Positions 1 through 7,938 of a DNA stretch of 64,000 bases are shown here, in pieces. Source of the DNA: Thermoleophilales bacterium (lineage in GTDB: Bacteria; Actinomycetota; Thermoleophilia; Solirubrobacterales; 70-9); assembly GCA_020636895.1 (NCBI GenBank), contig JACJWZ010000002.1:620001-684000 (forward strand), read 5' to 3'. Each line of letters opens with the position of its first letter. Within the stretch, counting starts at the first letter, position 1. Below the pieces are notes generated by a model. That model was given only the letters and a program-made list of their open reading frames with translations. It ran no database searches and was not told the origin of the DNA. The position numbers and the translations under genes were made by a program.

Positions 1-1
1 C

Positions 2-745
2 GTCCGCGTTATCCGCGGCGACCTCACCCCCGAGCAGTTCCGCGGCCTCGCACAGGTCATGAGGGACTACTCGGGCGGCAACGCCCGCACGACGGTCGAC
101 CAGAACTTCGTTCTGCGGTGGGTGCGCGACGAGGCCCTCTACGACGTCTACGCGGCGCTCCGGGAGCTCGGCCTCGCCGACTCCGGCGCGGCGACGATCG
201 GCGACGTCGTCTCCTGCCCCGGCACCGACTCCTGCAAGCTCGGCATCACGGCCTCGATGGGGCTGAACCGGGCGCTGCAGGAGCGGGTCGAGTCGATGGG
301 GATCACCGATCCGCTGACGCGGAGGATCCACCTGAAGATGAGCGGCTGCCCCAACGGCTGCAGCCAGCACCACATCGGCAACATCGGCTTCTACGGCGCC
401 TCGATCAAGGTCGGCGGCCACACGATGCCCGCCTACATCCCCCACATCGGCGGCAACTTCGAGGACGGTGACGTCGTCTACGGCGCCCGGCTCAAGGTCC
501 GGCTCCCCGCCAAGCGCGTCCCCGACGCCGTCGAGGCGTGGCTGCGCATGTACGAGGCCGAGCGCAACGAGGGCGAGGAGTTCAACGACTTCGCCGGCCG
601 CGTCGGCACCGGCCGCTTCGAGGAGGAGGTCCGCGAGATCGCCCTCCCGGCCGAGTTCAAGCTCGACAACATCCTCCAGTTCATCGACTGGAGCCGTCGC
701 GACCCCTACAAGGTCGAGCGAGGCGAGGGCGAGTGCGCGATCTAG
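2..745 (+). CDS. Ferredoxin-dependent sulfite/nitrite reductase, C-terminal part (5' end outside window)
   Basis: The reading frame is open from base 2, so the N-terminus lies upstream of the window and only about 247 residues are visible. The siroheme/[4Fe-4S] reductase signature is clear: a Cys in SCPGTDSCKLGIT, then KMSGCPNGCSQHHIGNIGFYG, giving the cysteines that bind the cluster and bridge to siroheme. Family members reduce sulfite to sulfide or nitrite to ammonia with six electrons from ferredoxin. Sequence alone does not settle the substrate. The next three genes (APS reductase, ATP sulfurylase, APS kinase) argue for sulfite in assimilatory sulfate reduction. The stop at 743-745 is 30 bp before cysH, so the genes are probably co-transcribed. 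Confidence 0.9.
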   Translation, partial: VRVIRGDLTPEQFRGLAQVMRDYSGGNARTTVDQNFVLRWVRDEALYDVYAALRELGLADSGAATIGDVVSCPGTDSCKLGITASMGLNRALQERVESMGITDPLTRRIHLKMSGCPNGCSQHHIGNIGFYGASIKVGGHTMPAYIPHIGGNFEDGDVVYGARLKVRLPAKRVPDAVEAWLRMYEAERNEGEEFNDFAGRVGTGRFEEEVREIALPAEFKLDNILQFIDWSRRDPYKVERGEGECAI

Positions 746-775
746 CCGACACCGGGGCGAGGTAGGGGGCGGGAG

Positions 776-1543
776 ATGGCCACCCTCGAGGCGATCGAGG
801 TCGGGCGTGTGCCCGAGGCCGCCGAGCCGACCGCCGAGGCGTCGCAGCTGACGACGAGCGCCGGCGAGGCGATCGACCCACGCGAGGTCAACGCCGAGCT
901 CGAGGGCATGAGCGCCGAGGAGACGATCGACTGGGCGATCCGCACCTTCCACCCGAGCCTGCGCTTCGCCTGCTCGTTCCAGAAGACGAGCTCGGTGACC
1001 ATCGACATCGCGACCGCCATCGAGCCCGACGCGCAGTTCTTCTACCTCGACACCGACGTCCTCTTCGAGGAGACCTACACGACCCGCGACGCGCTCGCGG
1101 CCAAGTACAAGGTCGACTTCCTGCGCTACTCGGGGATCAGCCTGGACGAGCAGGCGCAGCTCTACGGCGACGCCCTCTGGGCGCGCCAGCCCGACGCCTG
1201 CTGCGGGATCCGCAAGGTCGAGCCGATGCGCGAGGCGCTCACCGGCATCGACTGCTGGGTCTCCGGCATCCGCCGCGAGGACTCCGCGACGCGCGCCGGC
1301 GCCGCCAAGTTCGGCTGGGACAAGCGCTTCGGCCTGTGGAAGGTGAACCCGCTCGCCGACTGGACGGAGTCGGAGGTCTGGGACTACATCAACCAGCGCC
1401 AGATCCCCTACAACCCCCTGCACGACGCGGGCTACCCGTCGATCGGCTGCACCCACTGCACCCGCCCGCCGGGGGCCGACGGCGGAGCGCGCTCGGGCCG
1501 CTGGGCCGACGCCCACAAGACCGAGTGCGGGCTGCACGGCTGA
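776..1543 (+). CDS. cysH: Adenylyl-sulfate (APS) reductase, thioredoxin-dependent
   Basis: 255 residues. It reduces APS (or PAPS) to sulfite with thioredoxin. The PP-loop region is SFQKTSSVTIDIAT (about 67-80). Cys142-Cys143 (ACCGIRKVEP) and Cys225/Cys228 (GCTHCTRP) form the two pairs that ligate a [4Fe-4S] cluster in the APS-specific subfamily and are absent from enterobacterial PAPS reductases. The C-terminal ECGLHG carries the catalytic Cys251. The first 45 residues are a poorly conserved acidic extension. The start ATG is preceded by GGGCGGGAG. It lies between sulfite reductase and ATP sulfurylase. The iron-sulfur motif makes APS the likely substrate, so APS kinase is not needed on the route to sulfide. 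Confidence 0.93.
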   Translation: MATLEAIEVGRVPEAAEPTAEASQLTTSAGEAIDPREVNAELEGMSAEETIDWAIRTFHPSLRFACSFQKTSSVTIDIATAIEPDAQFFYLDTDVLFEETYTTRDALAAKYKVDFLRYSGISLDEQAQLYGDALWARQPDACCGIRKVEPMREALTGIDCWVSGIRREDSATRAGAAKFGWDKRFGLWKVNPLADWTESEVWDYINQRQIPYNPLHDAGYPSIGCTHCTRPPGADGGARSGRWADAHKTECGLHG

Positions 1544-1655
1544 CCCAGGGCCCACCGAGAAGCCGCAGACGGGACGGTTTCCCTACCCTCCCGCGGCCAA
1601 GAGATTCCGAGAGAACTTCGAACGAGACCCGCACCACGAGGAGCAAAGAACCCAG

Positions 1656-2720
1656 ATGAGCGACAAGTCCCTGACCCTCTCCGCCCGCCAGACCGCCGAC
1701 TTCGAGCTGCTCGGCAACGGCGGCTTCGCGCCGCTCACCGGCTTCCAGGGCTCCGGGGATTGGAAGTCAGTCGTCGAGAACATGACCCTCGCCGACGGCC
1801 AGGAGGTGTGGCCGATCCCGGTCGTCCTCGCCACCGACCTCGAGGTCAACGAGGGTGACGTCGTCGAGCTCAGCGCCGACAACGGCAAGAAGCTCGGCAC
1901 GATCCGCGTCAGCGAGATCTTCGAGCGCGACGTCGAGAAGGAGTGCGAGAACGTCTACCGCACGACCGACGACGCGCATCCGGGCGTAGCCGCCACCAAG
2001 CAGGAGGGCGCGCGCTGCATCGCCGGTGAGATCGAGGCAGTCGACATGCCCGATCACGAGGAGGCGTTCATGCGCCGCTACTTCACCCCGGAGCAGTCGC
2101 GCAAGGAGTTCGCCGATCGCGGCTGGAAGCGCATCGTCGCCTTCCAGACCCGCAACCCGATCCACCGCGCCCACGAGTACCTGACGAAGGCGGCGCTCGA
2201 GGTCTGCGACGGCCTCTTCCTGCACCCGCTGATCGGCGAGACGAAGTCGGGCGACATCCCCGCCGACGTGCGCATGAAGTGCTACGAGGTCCTCGTCGAG
2301 AACTACTACCCGGCCGACCGGGTGGTGCTCGGCGTCAACCCGGCGGCGATGCGCTACGCGGGTCCCCGCGAGGCGATCTTCCACGCGGTCGTCCGCCGCA
2401 ACTACGGCGCCACCCACTTCATCGTCGGCCGCGACCACGCGGGCGTCGGTGACTACTACGGCACCTACGACGCGCAGAAGATCTTCGACGACGTCGACAT
2501 CCACAAGCTCGGAATCCGCCCGCTCATGTTCGAGCACACGTTCTGGTGCTACAAGTGCGAGGGCCTGGGCTCGAACAAGACCTGCCCGCACACGCCCGAG
2601 GATCGGCTCTTCCTCTCGGGGACCAAGGTCCGCGAGATGCTCGAGGCCGGCGAGGCTCCCCCGGAGGAGTTCAGCCGCCACGAGGTCGCCGAGATCCTCA
2701 TCGACGCGTACAAGAACTAG
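1656..2720 (+). CDS. sat: Sulfate adenylyltransferase (ATP sulfurylase), single-chain type
   Basis: 354 residues, of the homomeric Sat type rather than CysD/CysN. It makes APS and pyrophosphate from ATP and sulfate. Visible signatures are QTRNPIHRAHEYL at 164-176 (the QxRN and HxxH nucleotide site) and GRDHAGVG near 258. A Cys set (C298, C301, C310) in FWCYKCEGLGSNKTCPH resembles the zinc-binding loop of Sat enzymes from bacteria and archaea. A 112-bp gap separates it from cysH, and 51 bp separate it from cysC. A purine-rich GAGGAG lies about 17 nt before the ATG. Position between APS reductase and APS kinase fits assimilatory sulfate activation. Confidence 0.95.
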   Translation: MSDKSLTLSARQTADFELLGNGGFAPLTGFQGSGDWKSVVENMTLADGQEVWPIPVVLATDLEVNEGDVVELSADNGKKLGTIRVSEIFERDVEKECENVYRTTDDAHPGVAATKQEGARCIAGEIEAVDMPDHEEAFMRRYFTPEQSRKEFADRGWKRIVAFQTRNPIHRAHEYLTKAALEVCDGLFLHPLIGETKSGDIPADVRMKCYEVLVENYYPADRVVLGVNPAAMRYAGPREAIFHAVVRRNYGATHFIVGRDHAGVGDYYGTYDAQKIFDDVDIHKLGIRPLMFEHTFWCYKCEGLGSNKTCPHTPEDRLFLSGTKVREMLEAGEAPPEEFSRHEVAEILIDAYKN

Positions 2721-2771
2721 CTCGTCGCCCGCCGGCGACAGCGACGAACGAATCAAGGAGAACACCCCACC

Positions 2772-3320
2772 ATGTCTGACCACAAGGGCTTCACCCTCTG
2801 GATGACCGGCCTCTCCGGCTCCGGCAAGTCGACCATCACCGAGGTGCTGATCGACGAGTTCGAGGACCGCGACATCCCGCTCGAGGTGCTGGACGGCGAC
2901 GTCGTCCGCGAGAACCTCTCGAAGGGTCTCGGCTTCTCGAAGGAGGACCGCGACATCAACATCAGCCGGATCGCGTTCGTCGCCGACCTGCTGTCGCGCA
3001 ACGGCGTCCCGGTGATCACCGCCGCGATCTCCCCCTACCGCGAGACCCGCGATCACGCCCGCCAGATCCACGAGGGCAACAGCACGTTCGTGGAGGTCTT
3101 CGTCGCCACCTCGCTCGAGGACTGCGAGGCGCGCGACACCAAGGGCCTCTACGCGAAGGCGCGCTCGGGCGAGATCAAGGAGTTCACCGGCATCTCCGAC
3201 CCCTACGAGGAGCCGCTCGATCCTGAACTGCGGATCGAGACCGCGGGCAAGACCCCCGAGGAGAGCGCCCAGGACGTGCTCGACTACCTCGAGGCCGAGG
3301 GCCTGATCTCGGCCAAGTAA
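2772..3320 (+). CDS. cysC: Adenylyl-sulfate (APS) kinase
   Basis: 182 residues, a normal length. It phosphorylates APS at the 3' position to give PAPS. The Walker A motif GLSGSGKST is at residues 13-21, followed by LDGDVVRENLSKGLGFSKEDR, the standard APS-kinase substrate region. An AAGGAG Shine-Dalgarno at 2756-2761 supports the ATG at 2772. It is the last gene of the sulfate operon and is followed by a strong hairpin. Because the upstream reductase looks APS-specific, PAPS made here probably serves sulfotransferases rather than sulfide synthesis; that is inference. Confidence 0.94.
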   Translation: MSDHKGFTLWMTGLSGSGKSTITEVLIDEFEDRDIPLEVLDGDVVRENLSKGLGFSKEDRDINISRIAFVADLLSRNGVPVITAAISPYRETRDHARQIHEGNSTFVEVFVATSLEDCEARDTKGLYAKARSGEIKEFTGISDPYEEPLDPELRIETAGKTPEESAQDVLDYLEAEGLISAK

Positions 3321-3402
3321 TCACCCTCGGGCGGGTGCGAGCACACTCGCCGGAGGACAGGTGCGAGGCGCTCTTGCGCCCGAACACCCGCCGCAAGGCA
3401 CC

Positions 3403-3445
3403 GCGTGGCGCTTTTTCCACCGAATCAGTGGAAAAGGCGCCACGC
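3403..3445 (+). terminator. 18-bp perfect stem-loop after the sulfate operon
   Basis: Arms 3403-3420 and 3428-3445 pair over 18 positions with one G-U wobble and a 7-nt loop. The stem contains an internal U5/A4 run between GC-rich ends. It is 82 bp past the cysC stop and 121 bp before the next gene. It has no terminal T-tract on the plus strand, so it may act as a transcript 3'-end stabiliser or an atypical terminator. The rest of 3321-3566 shows no gene. Confidence 0.6.
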
Positions 3446-3553
3446 TCTCGTTTCGGGATGCTTCGGAGGTCCTGGGTGCGAGCTTGCCGGCCCGCCCATA
3501 CAGGACGACGGGGGGTCTCAGCAATCGCTCAGGAAGCCCCAAGGTTCGCTGCC

Positions 3554-3559
3554 TAGCCT
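3554..3559 (+). promoter_or_regulatory. Candidate -10 element TAGCCT
   Basis: TAGCCT ends 7 nt before the ATG at 3567. This spacing would place the transcription start at or next to the start codon. No Shine-Dalgarno is seen. Confidence 0.35.
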
Positions 3560-3566
3560 CTAACCC

Positions 3567-4427
3567 ATGAGCAAGCGCACCGACGAATCAACCAGAACGC
3601 GCCGCACGGTCCTCAAGGAGGCCGGCGTAGCGGGCATCGGCCTCACCGGGCTCGGCCTGATCGGCTGCGGCGACGACGCCGGATCCGGCGCGGGTACAGC
3701 GGCGGCCGAAGCAGGCACGACGGCCGCCGGCAGCACCACGTCGAACGGCTCGACCCCCGCCTGCACCCTCGCCCCCGAGATGACCGAGGGTCCGTATTAC
3801 GTGGACCTCGAACGGATCCGCCGTGACGTCACCGAGGACCGCCCCGGACTGCCTCTGCGCCTCGAGATCCAAGTCGTCGACTCGAGCTCCTGCGAGCCGC
3901 TGGAGAACGCCGCCGTCGACATCTGGCACTGTGACGCACTCGGGGTCTACTCCGCGATCGAGTCGGCGGGGACCGAGGACGAGACCTTCCTGCGCGGCGT
4001 CCAGCTCACCGGCGCCGACGGCGTGGCCACGTTCAAGACGATCTTCCCCGGCTGGTACCCGGGACGCGTGACCCACATCCATCTCAAGGTGCACGAGGGC
4101 GGCGAGGCCGACGGCTCCACCTACCAAGGCGGCCATGTCGCCCATACGGGTCAGCTCTTCTTCCCCGACAAGCAGGTCAACGAGGTCTACGAGCTCGAGC
4201 CCTACGCTGACCACGAGGGGACCCGCACGCTGCTTTCCGCCGACTCCATCTACCTTGGCGGCGACGGCGCCCGCGTCCACCTGATCCGTGCCGACAAGTC
4301 GGACCTGTCGAAGGGGCTGACCGGTCGCATCACCCTCGGCGTCGATCCCGACGCGGATCCGGTGGAGGAGAGCACACCGGGCGGTTCGCCCGACGGGATG
4401 CCTCCGGGCGGCGCGCCCCCGAGCTAG
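3567..4427 (+). CDS. Secreted (Tat/lipoprotein) intradiol ring-cleavage dioxygenase
   Basis: 286 residues. The N-terminus has a twin-arginine stretch TRRTVLKEAG (Arg12-Arg13), a hydrophobic core and a lipobox LIGC at Cys34, followed by a Gly/Ala/Thr-rich linker to about residue 62. It is therefore predicted to be exported folded and lipid-anchored outside the membrane. The catalytic domain matches protocatechuate 3,4-dioxygenase-like enzymes: TEGPYYVD (73-80), IWHCDALGVYS with iron ligand Tyr128, and PGWYPGRVTHIHLK with Tyr164, His170 and His172. All four Fe(III) ligands are present, so activity on a catechol-type aromatic is likely, but the substrate is unknown. No other aromatic-degradation genes are nearby. 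The tail is Gly/Pro-rich. A 20-bp palindromic hairpin follows the stop. Confidence 0.88.
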   Translation: MSKRTDESTRTRRTVLKEAGVAGIGLTGLGLIGCGDDAGSGAGTAAAEAGTTAAGSTTSNGSTPACTLAPEMTEGPYYVDLERIRRDVTEDRPGLPLRLEIQVVDSSSCEPLENAAVDIWHCDALGVYSAIESAGTEDETFLRGVQLTGADGVATFKTIFPGWYPGRVTHIHLKVHEGGEADGSTYQGGHVAHTGQLFFPDKQVNEVYELEPYADHEGTRTLLSADSIYLGGDGARVHLIRADKSDLSKGLTGRITLGVDPDADPVEESTPGGSPDGMPPGGAPPS

Positions 4428-4446
4428 GAGGCCGCTGCAATCCGAG

Positions 4447-4469
4447 CGCCCGGGCGAGGCGCCCGGGCG
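4447..4469. terminator. GC-rich hairpin downstream of the dioxygenase
   Basis: Two copies of the palindrome CGCCCGGGCG separated by AGG form a 10-bp stem, 20 bp after the dioxygenase stop. No T-tract follows, so termination is inferred from position. Confidence 0.5.
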
Positions 4470-4518
4470 ATGCCGAAGTCGCGTGTTTTCACCTATACCG
4501 GTCTCGGAGGAGCGTGAC

Positions 4519-4524
4519 TAGCTT
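4519..4524 (+). promoter_or_regulatory. Candidate -10 element TAGCTT
   Basis: TAGCTT is followed by exactly 6 nt (CGGGAG) and then the ATG at 4531, consistent with a leaderless start. CGGGAG is too close to the ATG for a normal Shine-Dalgarno. Confidence 0.4.
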
Positions 4525-4530
4525 CGGGAG

Positions 4531-6885
4531 ATGAGCCGCCTCGCCCGAGTCCTTCGCCTGCTCCTGGCCACCTTCGTCTCCCTGCTCGTCCTCGACGAGT
4601 CGGCGAAGGCGGTGACCTTCACCGTCGACTCGACGGCCAACACGGCCGACCTGACGACCGACGGCATCTGCGACTCCGACCCGACCGCCGACACCGACTG
4701 CTCGCTGCGGGCGGCGATCACCGAGGCGAACGCCACCGTCGCCGCCGACACCATCCTCTTCAAGCACGGGAGCGTCTCGGGCGGTGATCCCGACGACGTC
4801 GCGTTCGACCCGAACGCGAACCCGATCGGGAATCCGCCGACGATCACGCAGCCGCTGACCGTGAACGCGGGCAACTGCGTCGACGACGTCGACGATCCCG
4901 CCGAACCGTGCGCCACGACCACCGGCGAGTGGGCGATCGACTCGCCGGGCGAGGTCTCGATCCGAGGCTTCGCGTTCCTCAGCGCCACCGTCGCGGTGCA
5001 TGTGCTCGAGGCCGGCGGAAGCAACCCCGCCATCCCCGACTTCCAGCTCTACGGAAGCTGGTTCGGGGTCGACGTCAACGGCGCCGCCTCCACCCCGGTG
5101 GGCACCGGCGTCCTGCTCGAGGACGTCGACGGGGCCCGCATCGGGAGCGGCTTCGTCGAGGATCGCAACGTCTTCGCCCGCCACAACGCGGTGGGGCTCG
5201 ACATCGAGGGTGCCGATGACACCGAGGTCTTCAGGAACACCTTCGGCCTCCTTCCCGACGGCAGCTTCGCGCGGGCAGGCAGCACCCTGAACGGCGACAA
5301 CATCGAGATCACCGGCAGCTCGGCGCCGTCGGCGAACCCCTCGACCGGGACCGAGATCGGCGCGTCTTCGGCGGCTGCGGCGGCGACGCCCGAATGCGAC
5401 GGCGGCTGCAACGTGATCGCCTTCGCGGGCGTCGCCGGCATCGACTTCTCGGGGGTCCGCAGCGGCATCGACATGACCCACGAGCCGGGCGAGGACGAGA
5501 TCCCGGCATCCGGCGTGGACATCGTCGGCAACCAGATCGGTCCCGCCTCGCAGGCGAACGTCGTGGCGATCGCCGTCGGCGACGCGGACGACGTGCACAT
5601 CGGGGGCCCGGCGGCCGCCGACGCCGACCGCAACACGTTCGGGCAGAACGAGGTCACGAGCGGCGCCGGGGCGGGGAACCTGCTGATCCAGAACAACGTC
5701 TGGACGAGCACCGACGGCGCCTCGCCGCCGATCGCGGTGAGCGGCAGCGGTGCCGTGCTCGACAACTTCCTCCCGATCGTCAACGCCCAAGCCGGGATCA
5801 GGCTCTCAGCCACTTCGCCGCCCAACTTCACGGTGCAGGGGAACGTGCTCGGCGAGCAGGAGAACGGCACCGTCGGCGGGATCTTCACCTCAGGGATCGA
5901 GCTGCTCGCGACCGCCTCGGGGAACCTGATCGGCGGCGATGGGCCGGGCGAGGGCAATGTGGTCGTCGACGGCCCGGGAACGAGCGCCATCGGGATCCGG
6001 ATCGCCGGCGACGACAACCAGGTGCTGGGAAACAGCCTCGGGGTCGGCGCCACCGGAGCTCCGAGGGAGCTCGCGGCGGGAATCCAGGTGCACACCGACG
6101 CCGACGGCAACGCGATCGGCGGCGACGATGCGGGCGAGGCGAACCTGATCTCGAACGTCGAGCCGGTAGGACCCCTCGAAGGGAACGCGATCGAGGTCGT
6201 CGACGCAGCGAGCGACGGCAACGTCATCGGCGCCAACGAAGGCACCGCGAACGCCGGCATGTTCATCGACCTCGGTGGCGACGGTCCCGGCAACCTGGCC
6301 GAGCCGAACGGCCCCAACGGCGGCGCGCAGGCTCCGGCGATCACAACGGTCTCAACGAGCGCCATCGGCGGAACGGCGGCGGCCGGAGCCGACGTGAGGG
6401 TCTTCGCGAAGGACTCCACCGGCGACGGCGAGCTCGGCGAGCTCCTCGCCATCACGACCGCGGACGGCGCCGGGGTCTGGAACGCGTCGCTGGGCCTGAC
6501 CCCGGGGACGATCCTCGCGGCCACCGCGACCGGTGCGGGTGGCACCTCGGAGCTGTCGGCGCCGGTGACCGTCCCGGCGCCGCCGCCCGATGGCCTCGGC
6601 GACACCGATCCGCCCGAGACGTCGCTCACCAAGACCCCGAAGAAGGTGGTGAGGGCGAGGAAGAAGGGGAAGGCGACCTATGCCTTCGGCTCCGACGAGC
6701 CGGGCTCGACCTTCACCTGCACCGTTGACCGCAAGCCGGCGTCGAGCTGCTCCTCACCGCTGAAGCTCAAGAAGCTGAAGCGCGGCAAGCACACCTTCTC
6801 GGTCTTCGCGACCGACGGGGCCGGCAACGTCGACCCGACACCGGCGACTCACAAGTTCAAGGTGAAGTCGAAGAAGAAGCGCTGA
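4531..6885 (+). CDS. Secreted parallel beta-helix protein with CSLREA-type N-terminus and Lys-tailed C-terminal domain
   Basis: 784 residues. Residues 1-27 form a signal peptide ending AKA. Next is a CSLREA-like segment with CSLRAAITEAN near 57-67, often found at the start of secreted right-handed beta-helix proteins. Residues of about 100-600 contain repeated NxIGG / GNxxGxxxxG motifs (GNLIGGDG, NAIGGDDAG, GNVIGANEG) typical of PbH1-type coils. An Ig-like segment follows (about 600-690). From about 695 there is a domain starting DPPETS, with paired Cys in FTCTVDRKPASSCSSPLKLK, then GKHTFSVFATDGAGNVDPTP, ending KVKSKKKR. The same C-terminal domain occurs in three other proteins here. It is surface or extracellular; the ligand is unknown. 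Confidence 0.85.
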   Translation: MSRLARVLRLLLATFVSLLVLDESAKAVTFTVDSTANTADLTTDGICDSDPTADTDCSLRAAITEANATVAADTILFKHGSVSGGDPDDVAFDPNANPIGNPPTITQPLTVNAGNCVDDVDDPAEPCATTTGEWAIDSPGEVSIRGFAFLSATVAVHVLEAGGSNPAIPDFQLYGSWFGVDVNGAASTPVGTGVLLEDVDGARIGSGFVEDRNVFARHNAVGLDIEGADDTEVFRNTFGLLPDGSFARAGSTLNGDNIEITGSSAPSANPSTGTEIGASSAAAAATPECDGGCNVIAFAGVAGIDFSGVRSGIDMTHEPGEDEIPASGVDIVGNQIGPASQANVVAIAVGDADDVHIGGPAAADADRNTFGQNEVTSGAGAGNLLIQNNVWTSTDGASPPIAVSGSGAVLDNFLPIVNAQAGIRLSATSPPNFTVQGNVLGEQENGTVGGIFTSGIELLATASGNLIGGDGPGEGNVVVDGPGTSAIGIRIAGDDNQVLGNSLGVGATGAPRELAAGIQVHTDADGNAIGGDDAGEANLISNVEPVGPLEGNAIEVVDAASDGNVIGANEGTANAGMFIDLGGDGPGNLAEPNGPNGGAQAPAITTVSTSAIGGTAAAGADVRVFAKDSTGDGELGELLAITTADGAGVWNASLGLTPGTILAATATGAGGTSELSAPVTVPAPPPDGLGDTDPPETSLTKTPKKVVRARKKGKATYAFGSDEPGSTFTCTVDRKPASSCSSPLKLKKLKRGKHTFSVFATDGAGNVDPTPATHKFKVKSKKKR

Positions 6886-6900
6886 AGCCGCGCCGCGGCC

Positions 6901-7926
6901 CTACAGCTCGGCGAGCCTTCGCACGGTCCGCTCCTTGTCGCTCCCGAACGGGATCGCGATGACCGAGTCGGCGCCGGCGGCCTCGAAGCGGGCCATCCGC
7001 TCGTCGAGCTCACCCGGACGGCACGCCACGCCGCACATGTCGATGACCTCAGGCGTCAGCGCCATCGCCGCCCCGATCCGGTCACCCGCGAGGAACTTGT
7101 CCTGCACTTCGTGAGCCTCGTCGGCGAGTCCGTTGGCCGCGAGCAGGTCGACGTAGAAGTTCTTGTCCTTGGCGCCCATGCCGCCGAGGTAGAAGGAGAT
7201 GATCGGGCGCAGGTGGTTGCGCGCCTCGTCGACGTCGTCCTCGACCGCCACCGGGACCGTCGGAGCGACGTCGATCGCGGAGCGATCGCGACCGCTCTTG
7301 GCAAGCCCCGCATCGAGCCGCTCGAGCAGCCCGGCGCCGTCGTCGGGGTCGTAGAAGGCGGGGATCCAGCCGTCGCCGATCTCACCGACCAGCTCGACCG
7401 ACTTCGGCCCGATGGCGCCGATGTAGATCGGCAGCTTCTCCTGCACGGGCTTCGCCATCAGCTTCAAGGGCTTGCCGAGGCCGGTGCCGCCCTCCGAGGG
7501 GAGCTTGAAGTTGCGGCCGTGGTGAACGAGCGGTTCCTCTCTCGCCCACGCCTTGCGGACGATCTCGACGTACTCCCGGATCCGCCCCAACTGCCGCTCG
7601 AAGGGGACGCCGTACCAGCCCTCCGACACCTGCGGTCCCGACAGGCCGAGGCCGAGGCGCATGCGACCGCCGGAGATGATGTCGATGGTCGCCGCCGCCA
7701 TGGCCGCGGCCGTCGGCTGTCGCGCCGGGATCTGCATCAGCGCGGAGCCGATGCCGATGCGCTCGGTGCGGTCGGCGAGGATCGCGAGGATCGAGACGAC
7801 GTCCTGACCCCAGGCCTCCGATACCCAGACCCCCTCGAGGCCGGCCTCGTCGGCCACCTGAGCGAGGGTGACCTGCTCCTCGAACGTGTACCAGGGCCAA
7901 TATGCGACGGAGAGATGAATCTTCAT
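6901..7926 (-). CDS. Luciferase-like (LLM) F420-dependent-type oxidoreductase
   Basis: 341 residues. The sequence follows the bacterial luciferase-like TIM barrel: MKIHLSVAYWPWYTFEEQV at the start, GVWVSEAWGQDVVSILAILADRTERIGIGSALMQIPARQP (about 31-70), then GRMRLGLGLSGPQVSEGWYGVPF and PIYIGAIGPKSVELVGEIGDGW. This pattern is typical of actinobacterial LLM enzymes using coenzyme F420 or FMN; the sequence does not tell which, and the substrate is unknown. It is convergent with the beta-helix gene and divergent from the acyltransferase, with only 11 bp between start codons. TAGGAT lies 6 nt upstream of the ATG. Confidence 0.87.
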   Translation of the reverse strand: MKIHLSVAYWPWYTFEEQVTLAQVADEAGLEGVWVSEAWGQDVVSILAILADRTERIGIGSALMQIPARQPTAAAMAAATIDIISGGRMRLGLGLSGPQVSEGWYGVPFERQLGRIREYVEIVRKAWAREEPLVHHGRNFKLPSEGGTGLGKPLKLMAKPVQEKLPIYIGAIGPKSVELVGEIGDGWIPAFYDPDDGAGLLERLDAGLAKSGRDRSAIDVAPTVPVAVEDDVDEARNHLRPIISFYLGGMGAKDKNFYVDLLAANGLADEAHEVQDKFLAGDRIGAAMALTPEVIDMCGVACRPGELDERMARFEAAGADSVIAIPFGSDKERTVRRLAEL

Positions 7927-7932
7927 TCGGCG

Positions 7933-7938
7933 ATCCTA
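7933..7938 (-). promoter_or_regulatory. Candidate leaderless -10 element TAGGAT
   Basis: On the minus strand TAGGAT is followed by 6 nt (CGCCGA) and then the ATG of the LLM gene at 7926. It overlaps the start codon of the divergent acyltransferase gene. Confidence 0.5.

Noticed and set aside
3335..3556. Small plus-strand open frames in the gap after cysC
   Set aside because: They run through the 18-bp hairpin, lack a ribosome site and show no conserved features.
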